The position numbers and the translations under genes were made by a program. The notes under the pieces are model-generated. The model searched no databases, was not told where the DNA came from, and was given only the letters and a program-made list of their open reading frames with translations. Below, in pieces: positions 8,534-16,556 of a stretch of 64,000 nt of DNA; the stretch's first letter is position 1; the number at the start of each line of letters is the position of its first letter. This stretch comes from Micromonospora lupini (GTDB lineage: Bacteria > Actinomycetota > Actinomycetes > Mycobacteriales > Micromonosporaceae): contig NZ_JAPENL010000001.1 of NCBI RefSeq assembly GCF_026342015.1, positions 1,240,001 through 1,304,000 of the forward strand, given 5' to 3'.

Positions 8534-9807
8534 GACGACACCCCGAACTCCTGGAATGTGATGCCCTTCTCGATCGGGTAGTGCTCCCGGCCGAGCAGCT
8601 CGCGGATGATCCAGGAGTTGCGGTACGCGCCCATGCCCAGGTCGGGTGAGGTGATGCTGTGCGTGTGGGTGCCCGCGTTCTGCAGGAAGATGCCCCGCCC
8701 ACTGTGGTCGATGCTGTAGTTGCGGGCCACGTCGAACCGACCGTGCGCGTCCCAGCGGATCCGCTCCCGCACCGGGGCGAGGAACTCCGGCACCCGGTAG
8801 TGGTAGCCGGTGGCCAGCACCAGCCCCTCGGTACGCAGTGTGAAGTCCCGTTCCTGCTCCACGTGCCGCAACCCGAGCCGGTACTCCCCGTCGTGGTGGG
8901 CGGCGTCGACAAGCTCGGTGTTCGTCAGCAGCCTGGTGCGCACCGGGCCGTCCACGCTGTGCGCGTAGAGAAGGTCGAAGATGTCGTTGATCAGGTCGGC
9001 GTTGATCCCCTTGAACAGGCCCTTCTGCTCGGCCTCCAGCCGGTAGCGGGTCGCCTCGGGCAGCGCGTGGAAGTAGTCCACGTAGTCCGGTGACGTCATC
9101 TCCAACGTCAGCTTGGTGTATTCCAGCGGGAAGAACCGGGGCGAGCGGGTGACCCAGTTGAGCTGGTAGCCGTACCGGTCGAGGTCGCCGAGCAGGTCGT
9201 GGTAGATCTCGGCGGCGCTCTGCCCGCTGCCGACCACTGTGATGCTGCGCTTGGCGCGCAGCGCGTCCCGGTGTTCCAGGTACCGCGAGTTGTGCACGGC
9301 GTCGCCGGGCAGCCCGGTGACGGCGGCGGGCAGGTGCGGCGGGGTGCCGGTGCCGAGCACCAGGTGCCGGCCCCGGTACTCGACGCTCTCCCCCTCGCCG
9401 GTGGTGGCCCGCACCACGTACCGCTCGTCGGCGTCGTCGTACTCGACTGTGGTCACCGTCCGGCCGAAGCGCACGTTCGGCAGCTTCGCCGCCGCCCACC
9501 TGCAGTACGCGTCGTACTCGCTGCGCAGGGGGTAGAAGCTCTCCCGGATGTAGAACGGGTAGAGCCGGCCGATCTCCTTGAGGTAGTTGAGGAAGGAGTA
9601 CGGCGACGTCGGGTCGGCGAGGCTGACCAGGTCGGCGATGAACGGGGTCTGCAGGCGGGCCGACTCCAGCAGCATGCCGGGGTGCCAGGCGAGGCTCGGT
9701 CGGGCCTCCAGGAACACCCCGTCCAGCTCGTCGATCGGGGCGGTGAGGCAGGCCAGGCCCAGGTTGTACGGGCCGAGCCCGATGGCGATGAAGTCGTGGG
9801 TGGACAT
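8530..9807 (-). CDS. desB: Lysine/cadaverine N-hydroxylase (DesB type)
   Basis: A 425-residue FAD- and NADPH-dependent N-monooxygenase of the IucD/SidA family, expected to hydroxylate the terminal amine of cadaverine. The FAD loop [12 protein letters not shown] starts near residue 10, the NADPH loop [14 protein letters not shown] lies mid-protein, and the LATGYHYR motif follows. I chose ATG 9807, preceded by GGAG and beginning with the family-typical [10 protein letters not shown]. An ATG at 9868-9870 shares one base with the desA stop (TGATG) and would add 21 residues encoded by a duplicated segment. Together with desA, desC and desD it makes a complete desferrioxamine pathway. Confidence 0.95.
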   Translation of the reverse strand: MSTHDFIAIGLGPYNLGLACLTAPIDELDGVFLEARPSLAWHPGMLLESARLQTPFIADLVSLADPTSPYSFLNYLKEIGRLYPFYIRESFYPLRSEYDAYCRWAAAKLPNVRFGRTVTTVEYDDADERYVVRATTGEGESVEYRGRHLVLGTGTPPHLPAAVTGLPGDAVHNSRYLEHRDALRAKRSITVVGSGQSAAEIYHDLLGDLDRYGYQLNWVTRSPRFFPLEYTKLTLEMTSPDYVDYFHALPEATRYRLEAEQKGLFKGINADLINDIFDLLYAHSVDGPVRTRLLTNTELVDAAHHDGEYRLGLRHVEQERDFTLRTEGLVLATGYHYRVPEFLAPVRERIRWDAHGRFDVARNYSIDHSGRGIFLQNAGTHTHSITSPDLGMGAYRNSWIIRELLGREHYPIEKGITFQEFGVSS

Positions 9808-9840
9808 CGGGGTCTCCAGGCGCGGGTTCGGGGTCACCGG

Positions 9841-9895
9841 CATCAGCCGACGGGGCAGGTCAGTCGGCATCAGCCGACGGGGCAGGTCAGGTCGG
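9841..9895. repeat. 27-bp tandem duplication at the desA 3' end
   Basis: CATCAGCCGACGGGGCAGGT plus seven further bases starts at 9841 and is repeated at 9868, the second copy having one extra base. The second copy contains the last codons and stop of desA; the first lies in the desA-desB spacer. This looks like a recent slippage duplication that lengthened the spacer and created an extra in-frame ATG for desB. Confidence 0.8.
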
Positions 9896-11495
9896 CGGCG
9901 GCGCGCTCACGCACGTACCGGCCGGCGTGACCGGCGATCAGTTCGAGCACGTGGCCGACGTCGTCGACGGTGGTGGCCGGGTTGAGCAGGGTGAACTTGA
10001 GGAAGTGTCGACCGTCCACCCGGGTCCCGGCGACCACGGCGAGGCCGGAGGCTGCCAGCGCCTCCCGGGCGTGGAGGTTCGCCGCGTCGGCGAACTCCCG
10101 CCCCGCGCCGGTGGGCAGGTAGCGGAAGACCACTGTGCTCAACTGCGAGCGGGTCACCACCTCGAAGCGGGGGTCCTCGCTGACGAGCTGCCAGGCGTCG
10201 GTGGCCCGGTCGACCACCTCGTCGAAGAGCGCGCCGAGCGCGTCCGGGCCCATCACCCGCAGAGTCAGCCAGAGCTTCAGCGCGTCGAACCGGCGGGTGG
10301 TCTGCAGGCTCTTGTCGACCTGGTTGGGGATCTGCTGCTCCACCATGCGCGCCGGGTTGAGGTAGTCGGCGTGGTACGTGGCGTGCCGCAGGACCCGCCG
10401 GTCGCGGACCAGCAGCGCGCTGGAGCTGACCGGCTGGAAGAACGACTTGTGGTAGTCGACGGTCACCGAGTCGGCCCGTTCGATGCCGTCGAGCAGGTGC
10501 CGGCGCGTCGGCGAGACGAGCAGGCCGCAGCCGTACGCGGCGTCCACGTGCAGCCAGACGCCGGCCGCCGCGCAGATCCCGGCCAGGTCGGTGAGCGGGT
10601 CGATGGAGCCGAAGTCGGTGGTGCCCGCGGTGCCGACGACAGCCATCACGACCTGCCCGGCCTGCCGGCACCGCGCGATCTCGTCGCGGACGGCGGCGGG
10701 CCGGATCCGCCGCTGCGCGTCGGTGGGCACCGCGATCACCGCGTCCGGGGCGAGCCCGAGCAGCTTGGCGGACTTCTGCACGCTGAAGTGCCCGGCGGCG
10801 GACGTGAGAACCCGTAGCCGGGGCAGCAGCTCGGCGCGTGCCGCCGGGGTGGTCGCGTCGGCGCACGCCTCCTCCCGGGCCAGCAGCAACGCCTGGAGGT
10901 TGGACTGGCTGCCCCCGCTTGTGAACACGCCGTCCGCGTCCGGGCCGAACCCGATCCGCCTGGCGGTCCAGTCGATCAGCCGCCGCTCGATGAGGGTCGC
11001 CCCGGCGCTCTGGTCCCAGGTGTCCAGGGAGGAGTTGACCGCGCTGAGGACCGCCTCGCCGAGCAGCGCCGGAATGACCACCGGGCAGTTGAGGTGGGCC
11101 AGGTAGCGGGGGTGGTGGAACCAGACGGCGTCGCGCAGGTAGACGTCCTCCAGCTCGTCCAGGGCCGCGCCGGCGTCCCCCAGGGGCCGGTCCAGGTCGA
11201 CGCGGTCCACCAGGGGAGCCAACTCGGCCGGGGTGACGCCGGTGGTGGGCCGGTCCACCGCGGCGACCTGGCGGGCGACCCGGTCGACGCCTGCGGCGAT
11301 GGCCCGCCGGTACTCCTCGACCGAGCCGTCGTGCAGCAGCTGCGCCCGTCCGGCGGCCTTTCCGGCGGCCACCGCCGGCGGCAGCACGGCGGCCGACGCC
11401 GGCGGCAGCACGGCGGCCGAGGCCGACGCAGGGGCGGCCAGCGCGCCGGCCGGCACGGGCGGGTCGGGCTCAACGGGGTACGTCGGCACGGTCAC
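9870..11495 (-). CDS. desA: PLP-dependent lysine decarboxylase (DesA type)
   Basis: A 541-residue group II pyridoxal-phosphate decarboxylase. In this context it should convert lysine to cadaverine, the first step of desferrioxamine synthesis. The PLP lysine is in [10 protein letters not shown] (Lys350), and the Asp pairing with the pyridine nitrogen is in HVDAAYG (Asp318). Residues 20-48 are an unusual Ala/Pro run with duplicated [11 protein letters not shown] start at 11495 follows GGAGGA at good spacing. It is the first of four coupled biosynthetic genes; no iron box is visible immediately upstream, so it probably depends on the promoter before desE. Confidence 0.94.
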   Translation of the reverse strand: MTVPTYPVEPDPPVPAGALAAPASASAAVLPPASAAVLPPAVAAGKAAGRAQLLHDGSVEEYRRAIAAGVDRVARQVAAVDRPTTGVTPAELAPLVDRVDLDRPLGDAGAALDELEDVYLRDAVWFHHPRYLAHLNCPVVIPALLGEAVLSAVNSSLDTWDQSAGATLIERRLIDWTARRIGFGPDADGVFTSGGSQSNLQALLLAREEACADATTPAARAELLPRLRVLTSAAGHFSVQKSAKLLGLAPDAVIAVPTDAQRRIRPAAVRDEIARCRQAGQVVMAVVGTAGTTDFGSIDPLTDLAGICAAAGVWLHVDAAYGCGLLVSPTRRHLLDGIERADSVTVDYHKSFFQPVSSSALLVRDRRVLRHATYHADYLNPARMVEQQIPNQVDKSLQTTRRFDALKLWLTLRVMGPDALGALFDEVVDRATDAWQLVSEDPRFEVVTRSQLSTVVFRYLPTGAGREFADAANLHAREALAASGLAVVAGTRVDGRHFLKFTLLNPATTVDDVGHVLELIAGHAGRYVRERAAADLTCPVG

Positions 11496-11537
11496 GGGAT
11501 GTCCTCCACGTTCTCGACGATGGGCAGCCGGAACCCT

Positions 11538-11563
11538 CCCCCGGCGCGTTGGTGCGCCGGGGG
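11538..11563 (-). terminator. Strong hairpin between the SIP gene and desA
   Basis: A perfect 10-bp stem (CCCCCGGCGC / GCGCCGGGGG) with a 6-nt loop lies 29 bp after the siderophore-interacting protein stop and 42 bp before desA. No U-tract follows. It may terminate or attenuate the desE-SIP transcript, lowering read-through into desABCD. Confidence 0.55.
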
Positions 11564-11592
11564 CCGTGCTGCGTTTTCCTGTGGGTCGCTGG

Positions 11593-12450
11593 TCAGGCGG
11601 TGGCGCCGGCCAGCGCCTCGGCGCGCAGGTCCTCCTCGGAGAGCCCGCGCCGCCAGTAGCCGGCGAAGGTCACCCGGCGGCGGTCGATGCCGCGCTCGCC
11701 GACCAGGTGCCGGCGCAGCGCCCGCACCACGCCGGACTCGCCGGCGATCCAGGCGTACGGCTTGTCGGCGGGCAGGCGGGCGGCGCGCAGCGCGCTGACC
11801 AGCAGGTCACTCCCGGGCGGGGTGCTGCCCCGCACGATCCAGCGGATCTCCGCGGCGGCCTCGGTGGGCAGCTCGGTGATGTCCGCGGCGTCCGGGACCT
11901 CGATCCAGGCGCGGACCCGGGCTCCGGCGGGCAGCCAGGCCAGGATGCCGGCGGTGGCCGGCAGCGCGGTCTCGTCGGCGACCAGCACCACGAGGTCGGT
12001 GTCGTCCGGCGGGCGGAAGCAGACGCTGCGATTGTCGTACACCGCAGGGCCGAGCAGCAGCACCCGGTCGCCGAACCCCGCCAGGCTGGCCCAGCGCGAG
12101 GCGGGACCGGTGCCGCCGTGGCCGACGAAGTCGATGTCCACCTCGCCGGCCTCCGGGCGGTGCTCCCGGATCGTGTACGAGCGCATGACCGCGCGGACGT
12201 CCGACGGGAGGGCCCGCCAGGCGCCGAACCAGTCCTCGCCCCGCTCGACAGGGACGACAGGGGTGTCCTGCCCGGGGTGCGGCAGGAACAGCGAGACACT
12301 CTGGTCCCGGCCGCCGCCGGCGAAGTCGACAAGCTCCGCGCCACCGAAGGTGACCCGGATCAGCGAGGCGCCGACCTGGCGGGCCCGTACGACGTGCGCG
12401 GCGAAGAAGCGGTACTGGAGGGCGACGGGTTCGACGGTGCTCGTGCTCAT
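11593..12450 (-). CDS. Siderophore-interacting protein (ferric reductase)
   Basis: A 285-residue FAD-binding SIP/ViuB-family protein. It would release iron from imported ferrisiderophore by reduction in the cytoplasm. The flavin motif RSYTIREHRPEAGEVDIDF and the C-terminal NAD(P)H-binding part (YAWIAGESGVVRALRRHL, ending GYWRRGLSE) are characteristic. It starts 4 bp after the desE stop, so the two are one operon. Equivalent genes sit beside many desferrioxamine loci and are sometimes called desF, but I leave the symbol open. Confidence 0.93.
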   Translation of the reverse strand: MSTSTVEPVALQYRFFAAHVVRARQVGASLIRVTFGGAELVDFAGGGRDQSVSLFLPHPGQDTPVVPVERGEDWFGAWRALPSDVRAVMRSYTIREHRPEAGEVDIDFVGHGGTGPASRWASLAGFGDRVLLLGPAVYDNRSVCFRPPDDTDLVVLVADETALPATAGILAWLPAGARVRAWIEVPDAADITELPTEAAAEIRWIVRGSTPPGSDLLVSALRAARLPADKPYAWIAGESGVVRALRRHLVGERGIDRRRVTFAGYWRRGLSEEDLRAEALAGATA

Positions 12451-12454
12451 GACG

Positions 12455-13489
12455 TCAGCTGACCTTCTTCGCGTTCCGGATGGCGGTCGCGAGGTTCTCC
12501 AGCAACGGCGCGGAGCCGGCGTACGAGAAGCGGGGCACCGCGTCCCACGGCGTCACCTGGTTGGCCTTGACCGCCGGCAGTTGCTGCCAGGTCGGCTTGG
12601 CGGCGAGGTCCTTGGGCTGCAGGGCGGTGCTGCGGTTGTCCAACAGGATCAGGTCGGCGGGGAACTTGCCGGCGTTCTCCCAGCTGAGCGCCTCGAAGTA
12701 GTCGCCGGCCTCGAGCTTGGTGGGCACCACGATGTCGACGCCCAGCTCGGCGAAGTACATGAGGTCGGTGCTGACCTTCGGGTTGGAGACGTAGAACAGG
12801 TCGGGGCTGCCGGAGCAGGCCATCACCTTGATGCCGGGGTTGGCCTTGACCGCCTGCCGGACGGCGTCCGCGGCGGCGTCGAAGCGCGCCTTCGCGTCGG
12901 TGACCTTCTTGGCGGAGAGGTCGGCGCCGAGCGACTCGGCCAGCGCGGCGTACCGCTCGATGGGCTTGGTCATCGGCACCCGGGCCGTGGTGATCGCCAC
13001 GCTTGGCGCGAGCGGCAGGATCTTGTCCTTGCTCTCGTCCGGCACGTACCAGAGGGCGTCCGGGTCGTACATGTGGGTGACCAGCAGCTCGGGGCGCAGG
13101 GCCGCGTACTTCTCCAGGCTGAACTCACCCCACACGTTGCCGAGGATCTCGACGGCCTCGACGTTCAGGGCACCGGCCTGCGGGTCGGCCGTACCGTCGG
13201 CGCGCTTGGTCTCGCCGAACACGCCGACGAGCTGCTTGTCGAGACCGAAATCGACCAGTGCTGCCGCCACTCCGGTGAAGGCCACCACGCGCGCCGGACG
13301 GGTCGCCGCCTCGATCTTCTTGTTGCGGTCGTCGGTGAACGACCAGGGGCCACTGGCGTTACCACTGCCAGCGGGCTTGGCCGCATCGTCCTTGCCGCAG
13401 CCGGCGAGGAGCGCGGCCAGCGTGGCGGCGCCGCCGGCGGCCAGCAGGCCACGACGAGAGAGGCGACGGGCGGACAGTGCATCGGGCAT
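12455..13489 (-). CDS. desE: Ferrisiderophore ABC transporter substrate-binding lipoprotein
   Basis: A 344-residue periplasmic-binding-type lipoprotein. The leader RRLSRRGLLAAGGAATLAAL ends in lipobox LAGC, with a twin-arginine motif suggesting Tat export before lipidation. The body is a class III (BtuF/FecB-like) binding protein with two lobes joined by a helix (PIERYAALAESLGADL region). It would capture ferrioxamine for the permeases encoded divergently from 13562. It is the first gene of the leftward arm, directly downstream of the iron box. Confidence 0.92.
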   Translation of the reverse strand: MPDALSARRLSRRGLLAAGGAATLAALLAGCGKDDAAKPAGSGNASGPWSFTDDRNKKIEAATRPARVVAFTGVAAALVDFGLDKQLVGVFGETKRADGTADPQAGALNVEAVEILGNVWGEFSLEKYAALRPELLVTHMYDPDALWYVPDESKDKILPLAPSVAITTARVPMTKPIERYAALAESLGADLSAKKVTDAKARFDAAADAVRQAVKANPGIKVMACSGSPDLFYVSNPKVSTDLMYFAELGVDIVVPTKLEAGDYFEALSWENAGKFPADLILLDNRSTALQPKDLAAKPTWQQLPAVKANQVTPWDAVPRFSYAGSAPLLENLATAIRNAKKVS

Positions 13490-13538
13490 GGTGTCGTCTT
13501 TCGATCAAGGGAAGGTCGGGTCGACCGGGACAGCGGAG

Positions 13539-13556
13539 TTAGGTTAGCCTAACCTC
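13539..13556. promoter_or_regulatory. Iron box (IdeR/DmdR operator)
   Basis: TTAGGTTAGCCTAACCTC is an almost perfect copy of the actinobacterial iron-box palindrome TTAGGTTAGSCTAACCTAA. It lies in the 72-bp interval between desE and the FecCD permease genes, so an iron-loaded DtxR-type repressor here would block both arms. No second copy was found near desA. Confidence 0.93.
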
Positions 13557-13561
13557 GGTCA

Positions 13562-14668
13562 TTGTCAACAGCGGTTCGCCGTGTCGCCACACTCCCGGAG
13601 CCCACACTGGACGCCACACCCACCGTCACCACCTCGGCACCTACCGTGCCGGACCTGTCGACGGCCCCTCCCCCGAAGCGACGCCTGGCGGCCCGTGCCG
13701 TCGGCCTGCTCGGCGCCGTGGCGCTGCTCGTCGTGATCCTGGTGCTCAGCATCGCGGTCGGCGCGAAGTCGTTGCCGCTCGCCGACGTCTGGTCCGGGTT
13801 GCTGCACCACGACGCAGGGGAGTACGCGGTGGTGCACCGGATGCGCCTCCCCCGCACCCTGCTCGGGCTGCTCGCCGGCACGGCGCTCGGAGTGGCCGGC
13901 GCCGTGATGCAGGCCCTCACCCGCAACCCCCTCGCCGATCCCGGGCTGCTCGGCATCAACGCCGGCGCGTCCGCCGCCGTGGCCGTCGCCGCCACCTTCC
14001 TGGGCGTCACCGCCATCGGCGGGTACGTCTGGTTCGCGCTGCTCGGCGCCGCGCTCGTCACCGCGCTCGTGTACGCCGTGGGCGGCGGGCGCGGCGCGAC
14101 CCCGGCCCGCCTCGCGCTGGCCGGCGCGGCGCTCAACGCCACCCTGTACTCCTTCGTGAGCGCGGTCATGCTGCTCGACACCGCCTCGCTGGACCGGCTG
14201 CGGTTCTGGACTGTCGGCTCGCTTGCCAGCGCGGACTCCGCGACCGTGACCCGGGTCGCGCCGTTCATCCTGGTCGGCCTGCTGGTCGCCCTCGCCGCCG
14301 CCCGCCCGCTGAACGCCCTCGCGCTCGGCGACGACGCGGCCCGCGCCCTGGGCGCTCGACCGGCCCTCATCCGGGGCGCCGTGATCGTCGCCGTCACCCT
14401 GCTCTGCGGCGCGGCGACCGCCGCCTGCGGCCCGATCGTCTTCGTCGGCCTGCTGGTGCCGCACCTGGTGCGCGCGCTGACCGGGCCCGACCTGCGCTGG
14501 CTGCTGCCGTACTGCGCGGTGCTCGCGCCGGCGCTGCTGCTCGGCGCCGACGTGCTGGGCCGGGTGCTCGGCCGGCCCGGTGAACTCCAGGTCGGCATGG
14601 TCACCGCCGTGCTGGGCGGCCCGCTCTTCCTCTGGCTTGTCAGCCGGGGACGGGTGGCGCACCCGTGA
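13562..14668 (+). CDS. FecCD-family iron-siderophore ABC permease
   Basis: A membrane subunit of a class II importer, about 368 residues with the usual ten helices. Conserved blocks RMRLPRTLLGLLAGTALGVAG and NPLADPGLLGINAGASAAV are clear, as is the late VGLLVPHLVRAL block that contacts the ATPase. The start is uncertain. TTG at 13562 is only 6 bp from the iron box and has no Shine-Dalgarno; GTG at 13646 would skip a Pro/Thr-rich leader and begin closer to helix 1. It overlaps the next permease by 4 bp and forms its channel partner. Confidence 0.92.
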   Translation: MSTAVRRVATLPEPTLDATPTVTTSAPTVPDLSTAPPPKRRLAARAVGLLGAVALLVVILVLSIAVGAKSLPLADVWSGLLHHDAGEYAVVHRMRLPRTLLGLLAGTALGVAGAVMQALTRNPLADPGLLGINAGASAAVAVAATFLGVTAIGGYVWFALLGAALVTALVYAVGGGRGATPARLALAGAALNATLYSFVSAVMLLDTASLDRLRFWTVGSLASADSATVTRVAPFILVGLLVALAAARPLNALALGDDAARALGARPALIRGAVIVAVTLLCGAATAACGPIVFVGLLVPHLVRALTGPDLRWLLPYCAVLAPALLLGADVLGRVLGRPGELQVGMVTAVLGGPLFLWLVSRGRVAHP

Positions 14669-15723
14669 GCGCGCGCACCAGCGGGCTCAGCACCATGACC
14701 GTCCTCCGTACCCCCGGTGGGTTGTCGGTGCGGTTCCGCCCCCGCGCCCTGGCCGTCGGCCTCGGCGCGACGGTGCTCGCCGCCGGGCTCGGACTTGTCG
14801 CGTTGGGCAGCGGCGACTACCCGATGGGCCCGACCGACGTACTGCGCGCCCTGACCGGCGGCGGCAGCGTGGCCGAGCAGTTCATCGTGACCGAGCTGCG
14901 ACTGCCCCGGCTGGTCACCGCCCTGCTCGTCGGCGCCGCGCTGGCGCTGGGCGGCGCGGTGTTCCAGTCACTGGTCCGCAACCCGCTGGGCAGCCCCGAC
15001 ATCCTCGGCTTCACCCAGGGCGCGTCGACAGGCGCGCTTGTGGTGGTCGTCGTGGGCGGCGGCAGCCTGGCCCTGGCCGGCGCCGCGGTCGTCGGCGGAC
15101 TCGCCACCGGCCTGCTGATCTACGCGCTGGCCTGGCGGCGGGGCGTGCACGGCTACCGACTCGTCCTGGTCGGCATCGGCGTCTCCGCGATCCTCACCGG
15201 CGTCAACGGCTACCTGCTGACCCGGGCCCCGCTGATGGACGCCGCCCGCGCGGTGCTCTGGCTCACCGGCAGCCTGGACGGGCGGGGCTGGGCCAACGCC
15301 GGGCCGCTGCTCGCCGTCACCGCCGTGCTCGCGCCGCTCGTGCTCGTCGGCTGCGCCCCGGCGCTGCGAATGATGGAGCTGGGCGACGACACCGCGAGCG
15401 CGCTCGGCGTGCCGCTACGCCGGCTGCGCCTGGTGCTGCTCGCCTCGGCGGTGCTGCTTGTCTCCTTCGCGGCGGCGGCCGCCGGCCCGGTGTCGTTCGT
15501 GGCGCTCGTCGCGCCGCACGTGGCCAGGCGGCTGACCCGGGCGCCCGGCCCGAACCTGCTGCCGTCGATGGCGCTCGGCGCGGCGCTGCTCGTCGGCGCC
15601 GACCTGGTGGCCCAGCGCGCGTTTCCCGGGCACCAGCTTCCGGTCGGCGTGGTGACCGGAGTGCTCGGCGGCGGCTACCTGGTCTGGCTGCTTGCCGTCG
15701 AACGCCGGGCGGGTCGACTGTGA
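14665..15723 (+). CDS. FecCD-family iron-siderophore ABC permease (second subunit)
   Basis: A 352-residue partner of the preceding permease. Conserved regions LRLPRLVTALLVGAALALGG, NPLGSPDILGFTQGASTGA and FVALVAPHVARRL match the FecCD fold with about ten helices. GTG at 14665 overlaps the previous stop (GTGA). The ATPase gene follows after 29 bp. With DesE and the ATPase it forms a complete ferrioxamine importer. Confidence 0.94.
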   Translation: MSARTSGLSTMTVLRTPGGLSVRFRPRALAVGLGATVLAAGLGLVALGSGDYPMGPTDVLRALTGGGSVAEQFIVTELRLPRLVTALLVGAALALGGAVFQSLVRNPLGSPDILGFTQGASTGALVVVVVGGGSLALAGAAVVGGLATGLLIYALAWRRGVHGYRLVLVGIGVSAILTGVNGYLLTRAPLMDAARAVLWLTGSLDGRGWANAGPLLAVTAVLAPLVLVGCAPALRMMELGDDTASALGVPLRRLRLVLLASAVLLVSFAAAAAGPVSFVALVAPHVARRLTRAPGPNLLPSMALGAALLVGADLVAQRAFPGHQLPVGVVTGVLGGGYLVWLLAVERRAGRL

Positions 15724-15752
15724 ACACCCCTGACGCGATTCAAGGAGCATCC

Positions 15753-16556
15753 ATGACGTCCCGCCTCGGCGGCACCGCGCTGACCCTCGCCTACGATCGA
15801 CGCACCATCTCCGAGGACCTGACGGTGGCCGTGCCCGACCGGTCGTTCACGGTGATCATCGGGCCGAACGCGTGCGGCAAGTCGACGCTGCTGCGCGCGC
15901 TGTCGCGGATGCTGCGCCCCAGCGCCGGCACGGTGCTGCTCGACGGTCGGGACATCCACGACCTGCCCGCCCGCAAGGTGGCCCGCACACTCGGCCTGCT
16001 GCCGCAGTCGTCGATCGCGCCGGACGGGATCGGCGTCGCCGAGCTGGTCGCCCGGGGCCGCTACCCCCACCAGGGTCTGCTGCGGCAGTGGTCACGTGAG
16101 GACGAGCGGATCGTCGACGAGTCGATGGCCGCCACCGGGGTCGCCGACCTCGCCGACCGGCCGGTGGACGAGCTGTCCGGCGGCCAGCGGCAGCGCGTCT
16201 GGATCGCCATGGCGCTGGCCCAGCAGACCCCGCTGCTGCTCCTCGACGAACCGACGACGTACCTCGACATCGCCCACCAGATCGAGATCCTCGACCTGTG
16301 CGCCCGGCTGCACGAGGAGCAGGGCCGCACGCTCGTCGCGGTGCTGCACGACCTCAACCACGCCGCCAGGTACGCCACCCACCTCATCGCGATGCGCGAC
16401 GGACGGGTGGTCGCCGCCGGGGACCCCCGCGAGATCGTCACCGCCGACCTGGTCGCCGAGGTGTTCGGGCTGCCCTGCCGGGTGATCGACGACCCGGAGA
16501 CCGGCACCCCGCTTGTCGTCCCGGCCGCCCGCCGTCGCACGAGCGAGCCGGCATGA
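15753..16556 (+). CDS. Iron-siderophore ABC transporter ATP-binding protein
   Basis: A 267-residue FecE/FepC-type ATPase. Walker A GPNACGKSTLLRAL, the Q-loop (LLPQSS), signature LSGGQRQRVWIAMALAQ, Walker B LLLLDEPTTYLDI and the H-loop (VLHDLNH) are all intact. ATG 15753 follows AAGGAG. It energises the two FecCD permeases and its stop overlaps the acylase start as ATGA, tying the acylase to iron uptake. Confidence 0.95.
   Translation: MTSRLGGTALTLAYDRRTISEDLTVAVPDRSFTVIIGPNACGKSTLLRALSRMLRPSAGTVLLDGRDIHDLPARKVARTLGLLPQSSIAPDGIGVAELVARGRYPHQGLLRQWSREDERIVDESMAATGVADLADRPVDELSGGQRQRVWIAMALAQQTPLLLLDEPTTYLDIAHQIEILDLCARLHEEQGRTLVAVLHDLNHAARYATHLIAMRDGRVVAAGDPREIVTADLVAEVFGLPCRVIDDPETGTPLVVPAARRRTSEPA

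Noticed and set aside
11496..11592. Second iron box before desA
   Set aside because: No TTAGGTTAG-like half-site is present on either strand in this gap.
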